Positions 19,558 through 28,850 of a stretch of 29,683 bases of DNA are shown one piece after another. The position numbers and the translations under genes were made by a program. How positions within the stretch are numbered: the first letter of the stretch is position 1; each line of letters starts with the position of its first letter. Under the pieces are notes generated by a model, which saw only the letters and a list, made by a program, of their open reading frames with translations, did not search any database and was not told where the DNA came from. Origin of the DNA: Gnetum montanum (Eukaryota; Streptophyta; Gnetopsida; Gnetales; Gnetaceae); the NCBI GenBank assembly GCA_015680685.1, contig MNCI01035328.1, positions 1 through 29,683 of the forward strand. The letters are read 5' to 3'.

Positions 19558-20960
19558 TGTTGATGCATAAAATTTGGACACACCAACACTAGGAAAGAAA
19601 ACTTGTTTGAGGAGACTATTGCCTAAGGCACCTCCTGTATGGGTATAGAAACCCAGGAATAGTCTCAACTAGAAAGGGATATATGATGTTTCAACAAAAG
19701 GGTAATTAAACTAAAAGTCAAGGAATTTGAATTAAACAATTGTCTTGAAATTCAATACTTCATGAAAATATAGTAGGTAACTAGAAAATTTAAATTTTTC
19801 CCTGGTTCCCTACTACTACCATTAGGAGATGGAGAGAGAGAGAGAGATCTGTAGCAGTCATCAACCATTATTGTTCGCAATTGTTGGGTGTTATTCACGT
19901 GCCTATCACATGCTTCCATGAAGAGAGAAGAGCAAGATCACCTATTGCACACCCCTGTTGCTGGTTCTACACCATTGCTACCACCCTTGGACCAATTTCA
20001 GATGCCAATGCCCATTGTTGTCAATGCCTACTATCAAGAGGGGCTCTAATGCATGTTGTAGGCTAACATGTCTACCAGGAAAAACTATTGCCAAGAGAGC
20101 CTCTATCATTTGCACACATAACAATGCACCACCAATCACCATGACGTGCCTCCAACACATAAGTGCTATATGCTACTATCACATGTCAGTGAAAGGAAGG
20201 TTGCTTAGTGAGAGAGAGGGAACTCCAATCCCACTACCTACAATCGCAATCACCAGCACCATGCAATCTACTACTATGTGTTATACTACTGCCTTGACCG
20301 AGAGGGAGGAGAGAGAGAGATGTTGTCACTATTTCATCTACCATTGCCACCTGCCTATCATGTGCCTACCACTAACAAGAACCTTTAACATGTCGCTGCT
20401 AAGACCCACGCGTACTGCTACTAGTCGCTACCATGTCAGTGATTGTTAAAGAATTATAGGCTGCTGCTGCTAAGAGAGGGACATCCAGTGATCTACCTCA
20501 TGTTCTTGTCTACTGGTAGGAGAGGGGAACACCCCAATGATCTCATGTAGCAAGTCATGGCCTTCATTTATAGCTGCTCACCGTCGATTATGCCACATCA
20601 TCCACCACTTGGGACATTACATAAGTTTCATAATGCTTGGCATCAACACACCATGTCTGCACGTAACTCTTGTAACCACCACCATCAGTTACACCATCCC
20701 ACATCTATATGTAACTTCCATAACCTTCACTATCAGTTATGCCACCTATGTAGCCATTATGTAACCCACATTCAACACCACCTGGGCCATTACATCCATG
20801 CCATCATGGCATGGCAATGTAACCACCACCATAAGCTCTCCATTATGAATTGGGCTTCAAGACGCACTTGGACAAATTAACTTTCTTTGTGCTTGGTGCT
20901 AGGGGATTAAACTTGTTGATCATGGCCCCAGACCTAGCATGGGTGATGTTGGCATCAGCA
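19558..20960 (-). repeat. Element E left LTR (3' LTR in element orientation)
   Basis: Ends are TGTTGATG and CATCAGCA. It contains a (GA)n run near 19,829-19,846, a CAC/CCA-rich body, and CTATAAAT on the minus strand at 20,566-20,573. Open frames on the plus strand (19,881-20,880) are low-complexity products of CACC-type repeats, not genes. Confidence 0.85.
20566..20573 (-). promoter_or_regulatory. TATA box in element E left LTR
   Basis: Minus-strand CTATAAAT lies about 390 bp inside the LTR. It is conserved at 22,361-22,367 (CTATAAA) in the other LTR, supporting minus-strand transcription. Confidence 0.6.
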
Positions 20961-20977
20961 CTTGACCCCCAAACTAG
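20961..20977 (-). promoter_or_regulatory. Element E polypurine tract
   Basis: Minus-strand CTAGTTTGGGGGTCAAG lies directly before the LTR start TGCTGATG. It is the expected plus-strand primer in element orientation. Confidence 0.6.
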
Positions 20978-21329
20978 AAATTGCATGCAAGTGCAAGGAA
21001 CAACATGACCATAGAAATCTTAAAAGAAGACATAGAAGACAAAGAACAAAGTTAGGACTCAGGTAAGGACCACCAAAATTAGAACTGGGAAAAGAAGGTT
21101 TAGGATTCTGATAATGAAAATGATAATATTCAGAAAATATGAAATATTAAATTTTTTTAAAAAAAAGTAGAAAATAAAGGGTTTGGAGATGAGGGTTTTC
21201 AAAAGAGAGCATATGAAAATAAGATTCAAGGGAAAAAATAGTTTTGAAGTAGGAACAAAACAGGATTAGGAACAAGAAAAATCGATATTTTAGAAAATGG
21301 AAATACAAAGGTTGAAAAAAATGGCACTA

Positions 21330-21341
21330 CTTCTAATACCA
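21330..21341 (-). promoter_or_regulatory. Element E primer-binding site (initiator Met tRNA-like)
   Basis: Minus-strand TGGTATTAGAAG starts 7 nt inside the LTR end. Compared with the common plant PBS TGGTATCAGAGC it has a C/T change and a mismatched tail. Confidence 0.65.
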
Positions 21342-21348
21342 AAAATGG

Positions 21349-22754
21349 TGTTGATGCATAAAATTTGGATGCACCAACACCAAGAAAGAAAACTCGTTTT
21401 AGAAGACTATTGCCTAAGGCATCTCCTATATGGGTACAAATACCCAAGAATAGTCTCAGCTGGAGAGGGCTATGTGATGTTTCAAAAAAAAGGTAATTAA
21501 ACTAAAAGTTTGGAAATTTAAATTGAAAAATTATCTTGAAATTCAAGACTTCATGAAAATACAATAGGTAACTAAAAAATTTAAATTTTTCCCTGGTTTC
21601 CTATTACTACCGTCAGTTCGTGTCATTTGGAGAGGGAGAGAGATCTATAATAGTCACCAACCATTGTCATTCGTGGTTGTCATGTGTTGTTCACGTGCTT
21701 GCCATGTGTCATCATGAACAAAGAAGAGAAAGATCGCTTGTCACACACCCTTGTTGCTAATTACACACCATTTCTACTACCCCTAGACTAGTTGCAAATG
21801 CCAATGCTCATTGTTGTCAATGCTTGCTACCAAGAGGGACTTTGACGCCTATCGTGGGCTAACACATTTATCAAGAAAGACTATTTCCAATAGAGCCTCT
21901 GTCGTTCGTGCACACAGCATTGCACCACTAGTCACCATGTTGTGCCTCTAACACATGGGTGCTATCTGCTGCTACTGCATGTCAAAGAAAGGGAGGTTGC
22001 CTGGTGAGAGAGAGGGAATTTTGATCCCACTACCTACGACCACGATCACCTTCACCACATGATCTGCTATCGCGTGTTACACTACTTCTTGGACCGAGAG
22101 GAAGAAGAGAGAGAGAGATGTCACCACTATTCCATCTACCATCACCACTTACCTGTTGTGTGCCTACCACTAACAAGAACCTCTAACATGGTAGTGCACT
22201 TACACTTGCCACTACTGGTCGTTGTCGTGATGATGATTATCAAAGAATTGCAAGCTACTACTACTAAGAGGGGGATGTCTAGTGATTTACCCCTTGTTCT
22301 CATCTACTGGTAGGAGATGGGAAGGCCCCAATGATCTCTTGTAGCAAGTCACGACCTTTCTTTATAGTCACTCATCACTGGTTACTCCATGTCGTGCACA
22401 ACCTAGGCCATTATGTAACTTTCGTAATGCCTAGCATTGCCACCCCACATCTGCATGTAACTCCCATAATCACCATCGTTGTTTATGCCATCCCATGTCT
22501 ACACATAACTCCCATAACCACCATCATCAATTAGGCCACCTCTATAGCCATTATGTAACCCACGTTCAACACCACTTAAGCTGTTATGTCCACACCATCA
22601 TGGTGTGGTAATGTAACCACCGCCACAAGCTTGCCATTATGAATGAGACTCCAAGATGTGCTTGTACAAATTAACTTTCTTTATGCTCGATGCTAGGGGA
22701 TCAGACTTGTTGATCATGGTTCCATGCCTAGCATGGGCAATGTTGGCATCAACA
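21349..22754 (-). repeat. Element E right LTR (5' LTR in element orientation)
   Basis: It is a direct repeat of 19,558-20,960 with many substitutions and small indels. Ends are TGTTGATG and CATCAACA, a perfect 8-bp terminal inversion. The TATA box is at 22,361-22,367 on the minus strand. Confidence 0.85.
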
Positions 22755-23480
22755 AGAAGCTAAATGAAATACACATTTAGATGGCTAAGGCAAAAGTTAA
22801 TGAGACCCTCCAACAACTTTAATAAGGAAAAGAGGTGTGACAACCTGTCATTGATGGGATAGATGCCTACAATAAAACAAAGATTCACATGAAGTAGTTA
22901 TATATTGAAGAGATGATAGAATACATAGAGCTTGTTAATCTCCAATATGCAAATTGGGCAATGCTAACTGCCAGATAGCTATGATTAGAGTTAGAGAAAT
23001 AGATGGTCAGCTTGTACTTGCTATATGAGGCAGAGTTCAAGCACCACAAGGAGACCAAGTAAAAGCTTAAGATTGCAAACACTGAACTCAAAGTTCTCAA
23101 GGTAAGATTTACTAATCAAAGATCAATTGCTAAGAACCTAGTTAGAAGAATGAATGATTACCAAGAACTACATAATGCAATTAGGATATTTGATATCGAA
23201 TGTAAATAATTTGCTACCTAGTTTATCAAGGTCAAGGAGTTGTTCCCAACAATGCCATGTCTTTGGGATGTGCCCATTCCACACATTGGAGAAGCTGCAT
23301 GGACTATGCATGATCCTAGGAGTAAGGAAGATAAGATGAAAGCATTGTTAGATTCTTTTTATCTTTCACTAAAATTTGTAGCTGTAGCAAGACAACCACA
23401 ATAGCCTCAACCACCATGTGTGCTTGAAGCAGGAGAAGGTCCTTCAGGACCTCAAGACCCTCCACCACCTGGGATCATTT
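22755..23480 (+). pseudogene. Element C coiled-coil ORF, 3' part
   Basis: This continues the ORF after element E: K-L-N-E-I-H-I, Q-P-V-I-D-G-I-D-A-Y-N-K, and M-I-E-Y-I-E-L-V-N-L-Q-Y-A-N. Next are E-A-E-F-K-H-H-K-E-T-K and the C-terminal block P-C-L-W-D-V-P-I-P-H-I-G-E-A (~23,255) with D-P-R-S-K-E-D-K-M-K-A-L-L-D-S-F. It ends in a Pro-rich tail P-P-P-P-G-I-I. Stops again fall mainly on Gln positions. Confidence 0.65.
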
Positions 23481-23642
23481 AATCTTCTTCTTCATCTTCA
23501 CACCATCAAAGGGATTGTGTTTGTCAAATTTTGTCTTGGTATTAAATTTTTTATTCTTGAACACAAGAAAATTTTGTAATGATTGTATACCCATGCACTT
23601 GGGCACTTAGTGTTTCTTTGTGTTTGTCGTATATCTATCATT

Positions 23643-23713
23643 AGTCAATAATTTCATATCTTCCAAAATTTTTAAAGAACTCAAAGATGAGCTTTCATTT
23701 AGTTGTGGAGGTA
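23643..23713 (+). promoter_or_regulatory. Element C 3' leader and polypurine tract
   Basis: TTAGTCAATAAT and ACTCAAAGATGAGCTTTCAT match the A and B leaders. The polypurine tract GTGGAGGTA directly precedes the LTR start at 23,714. Confidence 0.6.
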
Positions 23714-23743
23714 TGATGAACCATAAATTAGTTATGCCAACTG

Positions 23744-23781
23744 GGCCATGTCGATGCATGATTTGATGCATTGATGTGGCC
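23744..23781. promoter_or_regulatory. imperfect inverted repeat upstream of LTR C TATA box
   Basis: Arms ggccatgtcgatgcat (23,744-23,759) and atgcattgatgtggcc (23,766-23,781) flank a 6-nt loop. All three mismatches are transitions and so would be G-U pairs in RNA. The position and loop length match the perfect hairpin of LTR B, but the arm sequence differs. Confidence 0.7.
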
Positions 23782-23806
23782 TTGTCAACGTAGTATCTAT
23801 TTTCCC

Positions 23807-23814
23807 TATAAATA
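23807..23814 (+). promoter_or_regulatory. TATA box in element C LTR
   Basis: TATAAATA lies 93 bp into the LTR, in the same context as LTR B. Confidence 0.75.
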
Positions 23815-24574
23815 CATGCTCACCCACCGTGTTTATGGAATCCTTTGTAATAGTTGTAGCAAAGCTCTTACAGTTTTCTTACATGAAAGTTAGAATATTT
23901 TTCTCTAAGTGCCCACAATAGGAGTTGAGTGTATGGATCTTTATTCGAGCACTATTTTACCTAAGCATACAAGTGTGCGACAATAAAGATAAGGTTTTTT
24001 ATAAACCTTGTAGCACTTTGACATAGATTAATTATTTACTTATGCATTTACTATTTTTTGCAATTTCCTTTAATGTTTCAAGTAATCAAATAGTTAATTA
24101 AGGTAAATTAAGCTAGGTTAAATAATGATTAATTAGGCACATAAGTACGACCACTTCAAGCATATGCTTGGCACTTGGTAATTCCAGTAATGCTTAATGT
24201 TTGGTAACCCAATAGTACTAAATGTGTTCAAGATGTGTACAGTAAGTGGAAATGGATACTTATGTTAGGATTAGCTAGGAGTAGCTCATTAGATTAAATT
24301 ATCAATTAAATTATTTTATTTTATACATTTTTCTCATCCTTAGGTAACTTAAAACAAAAAAAATAAAAAATGATAAAAATCATATGCCTCAATTGCACTT
24401 AACCATACCTTTGTATTTCCTAAGTGTAATTGGGAAGACAATGATTGTAACAATTAGCTTCACTTCCTAGAGACTAATGTACTTAGAAGGCTATAAGTCC
24501 ACAAAATTTGACCAAATCATGCATGAATGCTTAGTGATTCGTATAGATGGGCATAGGGGTATCGTCGCTTATCA

Positions 24575-24676
24575 TCTATCATGGTGTAGTTAAGTTGTAC
24601 ATATAAAAATGCTTTTACTTGCATAGTACATAGTGAATGTAATATGGGTATTTGTAGTCATCCAATTATGGAAGCG
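24575..24676 (-). pseudogene. gypsy-2 RNase H fragment between LTR C and LTR D
   Basis: On the minus strand it reads M-D-D-Y-K-Y-P-Y-Y-I-H-Y and continues to a T-T-P end. This aligns with gypsy-1 at about 10,590-10,680 (M-D-D-K-K-C-P-Y-Y-I-H-Y...Y-T-T-T). It is a ~100-bp island of the second gypsy pinched between two LTRs of the same family. Confidence 0.75.
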
Positions 24677-25474
24677 TGATCTCACAGTTGGATGCATTGG
24701 TCATGATTTGTAATGAAGTATTAGTCAATTAGTTGCATCGACACATTTATATAAATGCATGCACCATCTACATTTATGATACCCTTTGGTCATTTCAACA
24801 ATGAAGCTCTTAGTGTGGATTTGAGTTGATTGAACAAATTTTTATTCAAGTACATGATGTACTTGGACACTTCTTCATAATAGCAACAAAAATTAATGTT
24901 GATTCTTTCCATTATAATACTTGGATTTTCCCTTAGTTTATTTTTAGCATTTTACTTCTAATGCACTTTACTTTTTAAGCACTTAATAATTTAGTATTTT
25001 ACTCCATATCAATGTGAGTATGATCACTTCGAGTATAATATATATTACATTTGGTAATCCCAGTAGTGAATACTTGGTACACCTACTAGTAATTACTTGG
25101 TAATACAGTAACATTAATATAGGTTCATGATTGGTATAGAAAGTGGATATGGATACTCTAAACTTGGGATAGTTTAGATTATCTTTAAATCCATATTTAG
25201 TTTAATATTTTAATATCTTAACTACTTGATCATCTTAATATTTTAATCATAAAAATAATAAAAAGTAACAAGAACAAAGATATCTTATTCCTCAATCTCA
25301 CTTAACCATACCAATTGAACTAGCATAAGTAATGACTAGAAAGACAACAACCAACAACTTAACACCTAGTTATATAGGATACTATTAATCCAAAGTTCCA
25401 TAGAATTTGACCAGATTGTGTGTACATGCTTATGATCTGTATGGTTAGGAGTAGGGAACAATTGCCACTCATCA
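24677..25474 (+). repeat. LTR D: solo LTR of the A/B/C family
   Basis: This ~798-bp LTR runs from TGATCTCACAGTTGGATGCAT (as the B-like start) to GCCACTCATCA. A TATAAAT box sits at 24,750-24,756. Its centre has three tandem versions of the family motif TTGGTAATCCCAGTAGT (25,050-25,113), and its last 165 bp align with A-right and C. No internal region is present, so it is a solo LTR formed by LTR-LTR recombination. Gypsy-2 sequence lies on both sides, with about 35 bp of RNase H missing and no clear target duplication. Confidence 0.75.
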
Positions 25475-26560
25475 ATGTGAAAAGACTTGAACTAGTCAAG
25501 TTCTCCTAGAATGAAAGTTTCTACAAGCCTTTAGTCGAGAAGTTCAAAGGCCTTTTCACAATGGTTTTGTAGTCTTGGAGAAGTTCTTAATGAAACATTG
25601 ATAGAAACTAGTGTGTCCAAGAAATAACTTTACTATTTGATGCCTTTGGTTGATTCCTTAGATTACCCTAATTTTTTCAAGATTCACTTCAATTTCTTCT
25701 CTAAAATGCAGTTTCCAAAGACAATGCCTTCCTATACCATAAGATTTGTTAATTCAACGTTAGATTTGTCCTAGTACATTTTTTGAGTACTTTCTTAGGT
25801 AGCCTAGTGTTTGCTAAAATTTTGAAGACTTCCATCCTATTATTGATTTACATCTAGAATATGCTAAGAACTAGGTATTGGAACATATTAAGAGATTGTA
25901 TAAATTAAAAGACATCTTCTTACATGTAAAATTACCCCACCAACTTGTGAATGTTTTTTTGGCCTAATCCTCTAGAGAAATTTGGAATTTGTTATAACCA
26001 CTAACTGTTCAAAAAGTTGTAGCATTTGCACCTTGCTATTGTGTCTAGCACTTGATCAACAATGGTAGCAAAAAATGATCGTTAAATATGGCCATATTCA
26101 ATAGCCTAAAATTGATGTAGATCTATCATTTATCACCCTTCTTAGGCATGATGACCAATGGATTCACCTACTTACTATCTACAATAGGGTATATGAATCC
26201 TACCTTGAAATTTTTTTTTAATTTATTACTTTGTCATCTCCTTTATCTTTGAATTTAGGTTATACTATGGTTGACATATTGTCTTTGTTGTTGAAACCAC
26301 GTATATGCAGTGTTGACATATACAAGGATTAATGCCAATGATCTCATCATAAAAATAGGCAAAGATTGTTGGCCATTTATTCTCCACTTCTAAGAGTTTC
26401 TTCCTTTTTTTTATTTTGTTTTGAGAGTTCAACATTGATAATTACTAATTTTCCATTTTCAAGAAAGACATACTCTAGTGACTCCAATAATATTTTAAGT
26501 TCTATTTATTTTAGAATTGATTCTTTAAGAATCTACAACCCTTCTCAATAAATGTTTACT
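25475..26560 (-). pseudogene. gypsy-2 reverse transcriptase and RT/RNase H tether
   Basis: On the minus strand, from high to low coordinates: L-E-L-K-I-L-L-E-S-L-E-Y-V-F-L-E-N-G-K (26,400-26,550), F-I-Y-P-I-V-D-S (~26,200), V-I-M-P-K-K-G, a degenerate L-L-N-M-A, and N-F-S-K-T-T-K-P-L (~25,560). The tether C-E-K-A-F-E-L-L...L-V-E-T follows. These match gypsy-1 closely, so both belong to one family. The Y/F-x-D-D region (~25,830) is badly decayed. The segment ends at 25,475 within S-F-H-I, where LTR D was inserted. Confidence 0.8.
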
Positions 26561-26780
26561 TCTTGTACATAGCCTTCTTGAGCTATTTGTTATTTCACTT
26601 CCTCCATCTCATCTAGCTTGTCCATGTAAGAATGATGAGTCCCTCTACTATTTTCATGTAAATTTAAGATTTGCAACTATCATCCATGATAAGCCACTAT
26701 TAATACTTTGGATAATGTCCAAACTGTATCTTTGTTATTTTTTCATCCTTCCATTATCATTTAAATGTTTTTTTTTTTAT
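26561..26780 (-). pseudogene. gypsy-2 spacer upstream of RT
   Basis: The minus strand shows a charged M-D-K-L-D-E-M-E-E-V stretch and similar residues preceding the RT block. The equivalent region in gypsy-1 is about 6,000-6,230. No protease is seen between here and the gag region at 27,500, so roughly 1.5 kb of gypsy-2 appears to be deleted. Confidence 0.5.
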
Positions 26781-26784
26781 GTTT

Positions 26785-27490
26785 TGTAGTTATATATCAA
26801 AGAAGATAAGAAAGCCAAGAAAAATAGCTAAGAAAACCTTAGGAAAGCATAGTTTATGCTAGAAGATAAAAGTAAAGAGGAGAAGAGTTAGTCCCATATG
26901 AGAGGAAGTTTCAAATCCTCTCCACTCCTCAAGCTATAAATAGAGTCAAAGGGCCTATCTTGTATCACAATGGAGCATAGCATTTGAGTATCAAGCAATG
27001 AAGTGAGGATGTCTCTCCTCAATTTTTTCTTCCTCCTTTCATGCTCCATCTTTTATCCTTTTGAGTGCTTTTCAAATTCCAAGGAAGAGCACTTCCCTTT
27101 ATTCTTATATTCTTGTAGTAATAGTATTTCCAAATCTAAGCTCTCCCATGGTAGGCCCTAGTTGTTGAAGCTTTTGCAATTTCCCTCACGTTGTCACATA
27201 ATGCTCTCATTCTCATAAGCTAAAGTTTTCTTAATTCACAAGGTTCTCTCTCAAGAATTGGTTCAATATTGAAGAATCTCATGCATCTCAATGATGCTAC
27301 ATTTTTCTCTTTATTGTCTCTTTCACTTGTGCTTTAAGTTGGCCATGTTTTCTTTCTTACTTTCATGCATATGTTATATGAATGATATAGGAGGAGATGT
27401 TTGTTGAAATGAACATGTATGCATGTTGGCTCTAAAGCCACTCTAATTTTGATGTTTATGTAATGCTTTTTCCTTCAATATTGAACATCA
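26785..27490 (+). repeat. candidate solo LTR of another type inside gypsy-2
   Basis: The stretch interrupts gypsy-2 gag-pol. It starts TGTAGTTATATATC and has a strong TATA context (AAGCTATAAATAGAGTC, ~26,931-26,947) preceded by CTCC-rich sequence, then a CT-rich leader and no coding potential. It ends near CATCAATCA. Length (~700 bp) and content fit a solo LTR, or a promoter-bearing repeat. No convincing target duplication was found because both flanks are T-rich. Confidence 0.4.
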
Positions 27491-28850
27491 ATCATCTTTT
27501 TTTTTTTGAATTAGAATTTGAAATCTCTTTCCCTATAGTTGCTTTCCCTTGATGCTTGTACACATCCTTACCAATTTCCTTTTTCTTTTTCTTTTATTGC
27601 TCTACCTCCTTCTTCATGATTTTCAATGTGCATTAGAATCTTTCATCTATGTAATCCCACATCTTGTCAATCTTGGTTGAAATTTTAGTAAAACATTTGT
27701 GTGTTGGCAAGGTCTTCCACTATACTACTTGCTCTAGTGATGCCTCTTCTTCTAGGTTATAGATGCAAATATCCTTCCTAAGAAGATTTGGATCCCAGTT
27801 ATATTCTTCAGTGTCTTCCCTCTTTCAAAGTTCTCTTCCTTTTTGTCCACTTGCTCAATCAACCTTTGTATCCGACAAACTGCAAGTTATGATAGTTTTC
27901 CTTGGGCATAGATCCTAAGGGTCTTTCTTATTTTGTTGTGAAGTGCATCTATAATGTGACGAAGTTGCTCTTTCTAAGAAAACTCATTACCTAGAAATTT
28001 GGGAAGTAGGGAATAGTATCTTCCCATAGTCAAGTCAAGGGATTTGTGATTTGCTTACTTCCAACCATGGATCTATTTTCCAAAGTTGAGCACTTTTGAC
28101 TAGGTTTGATATTTTTTGTTGAAGAGCTATAGCATAGTGGACAATCAGTGAATTATATCTAGTTCCAATAACTGATACTATGTTTCAACCTCCTTGATGA
28201 GTGTCATTAGGAAAATTTTCAACTTTTGTCACTTGTTTTCTATGTTTTGTAAGGTATAGGCATCATGAAAGGCTTGTAAAGGATTTTACGAATTAAAATC
28301 ATAACCTCTCTTAAATTTGGGAATGTTATTCATGTCAAGTCATTTGAAGTGGCTTTTTCTTTGATGCCTATGAGGTATTCTTACTACTTTTCTAATTTGA
28401 ATCATGTTCTTTGTGGCCAGCAAGGGTTCATCGACATCATCATCATGTTATCATAATCATAATCATGATTCTTGTTTACTCTACCATCACTGTCTCTTTT
28501 ATGGTCTCTATCATGTCTCCTTCCTTAACCTCTATCTCTATTTCCATCTTGGTTTCTATTTCTACATCCATCTTGATCCCAATCAAGATGCATATAATGA
28601 TGTCTCCTATCATCCCTATTAAGTTGTCAATCTTTGATTCTTTCTTTTTCTGTACATTTATCCTTCATAGAGCTTGACGATGAGGATAAAGAGGAAGATG
28701 GTAAGCAAGGAGAGCCATGCTAGCTTGCTCTCCTTTCATAATGGCTTGGATTGTTTCACCTTTGTGTGCTAGAGGACCTAGGCCTAGAGTTCCTTCAAGT
28801 TCTAAAACCTATTCCATCTCCTTCAAGATTCCTTATCAAGGTTAAACATA
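27491..28850 (-). pseudogene. gag: gypsy-2 gag pseudogene
   Basis: On the minus strand: Ser-rich P-S-S-S-L-S-S-S-S-S-S (~28,680), an Asp/Arg/Asn-rich run (D-W-D-Q-D-G...N-R-D-R-G, 28,500-28,600), then D-E-P-L-L-A-T. Next is the gag domain N-N-I-P-K-F-K-R-G (~28,320) with Y-T-L-Q-N-I-E-N-K, then E-Q-L-R-H-I-I-D-A-L (~27,960) and I-Y-A-Q-G-K-L-S. The charged C-terminal part runs to ~27,500. The order and spacing match gypsy-1 gag (3,640-4,720). Open frames on the plus strand at 28,404-28,677 are shadows of the Asp/Arg-rich run. Confidence 0.75.

Larger units (their letters stand above)
19558..22754 (-). mobile_element. Element E: minus-strand LTR element with 1.4-kb LTRs and 388-bp interior
   Basis: Two long direct repeats, 19,558-20,960 (1,403 bp) and 21,349-22,754 (1,406 bp), both run TGTTGATGC...GGCATCARCA and are bounded by a 5-bp target duplication. 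The interior (20,961-21,348) is A/G-rich on the plus strand and has no coding potential. Orientation is minus. Next to the right LTR, the minus strand reads TGGTATTAGAAG (plus 21,330-21,341), a near match to the initiator-Met tRNA primer site TGGTATCAGAGC. Next to the left LTR the minus strand reads TTTGGGGGTCAAG, a polypurine tract. The structure matches non-autonomous LARD/TRIM-type elements. LTR divergence is considerable, so the insertion is old. Confidence 0.85.
18613..24574 (+). mobile_element. Element C: third coiled-coil LTR element copy, interrupted by element E
   Basis: The coding sequence aligns with element B from about its 14,150 point (GAATGCA...CTACAAGGT) to its C-terminus, followed by the conserved leader, polypurine tract and LTR. 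The N-terminal domain and 5' LTR are missing, and TNL sequence sits in their place. Element E (19,558-22,754) splits the ORF. The right LTR end abuts gypsy-2 RNase H sequence, so C was inserted into that gypsy copy. Confidence 0.75.
23714..24574 (+). repeat. Element C 3' LTR, full length
   Basis: This 861-bp LTR runs TGATGAACC...CGCTTATCA. It carries a 16-bp-arm imperfect hairpin (23,744-23,781), a TATAAATA box (23,807-23,814), AATAAAG (~23,982) and the family blocks ATAAGTACGA, TTGGTAATTCCAGTAAT and CAAGATGTGTACAG. Its end aligns with A-right and D. The next five bases are tctat, after which gypsy-2 RNase H sequence begins. Confidence 0.8.

Noticed and set aside
19881-20880. Plus-strand open frames of 60-163 codons rich in His, Thr and Cys
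   Set aside because: They lie in the left LTR of element E, are not conserved as open frames in the right LTR, and reflect CACC/CCAT-rich sequence.
24700-24770. U3 hairpin in LTR D equivalent to those in B and C
   Set aside because: Only 6-7 bp of weak complementarity (gatgca/tgcatc) around a long loop, so not counted as support.
28404-28677. Two overlapping plus-strand ORFs rich in Ser, His, Ile and Met
   Set aside because: They are antisense shadows of the Asp/Arg/Asn-rich part of gypsy-2 gag.
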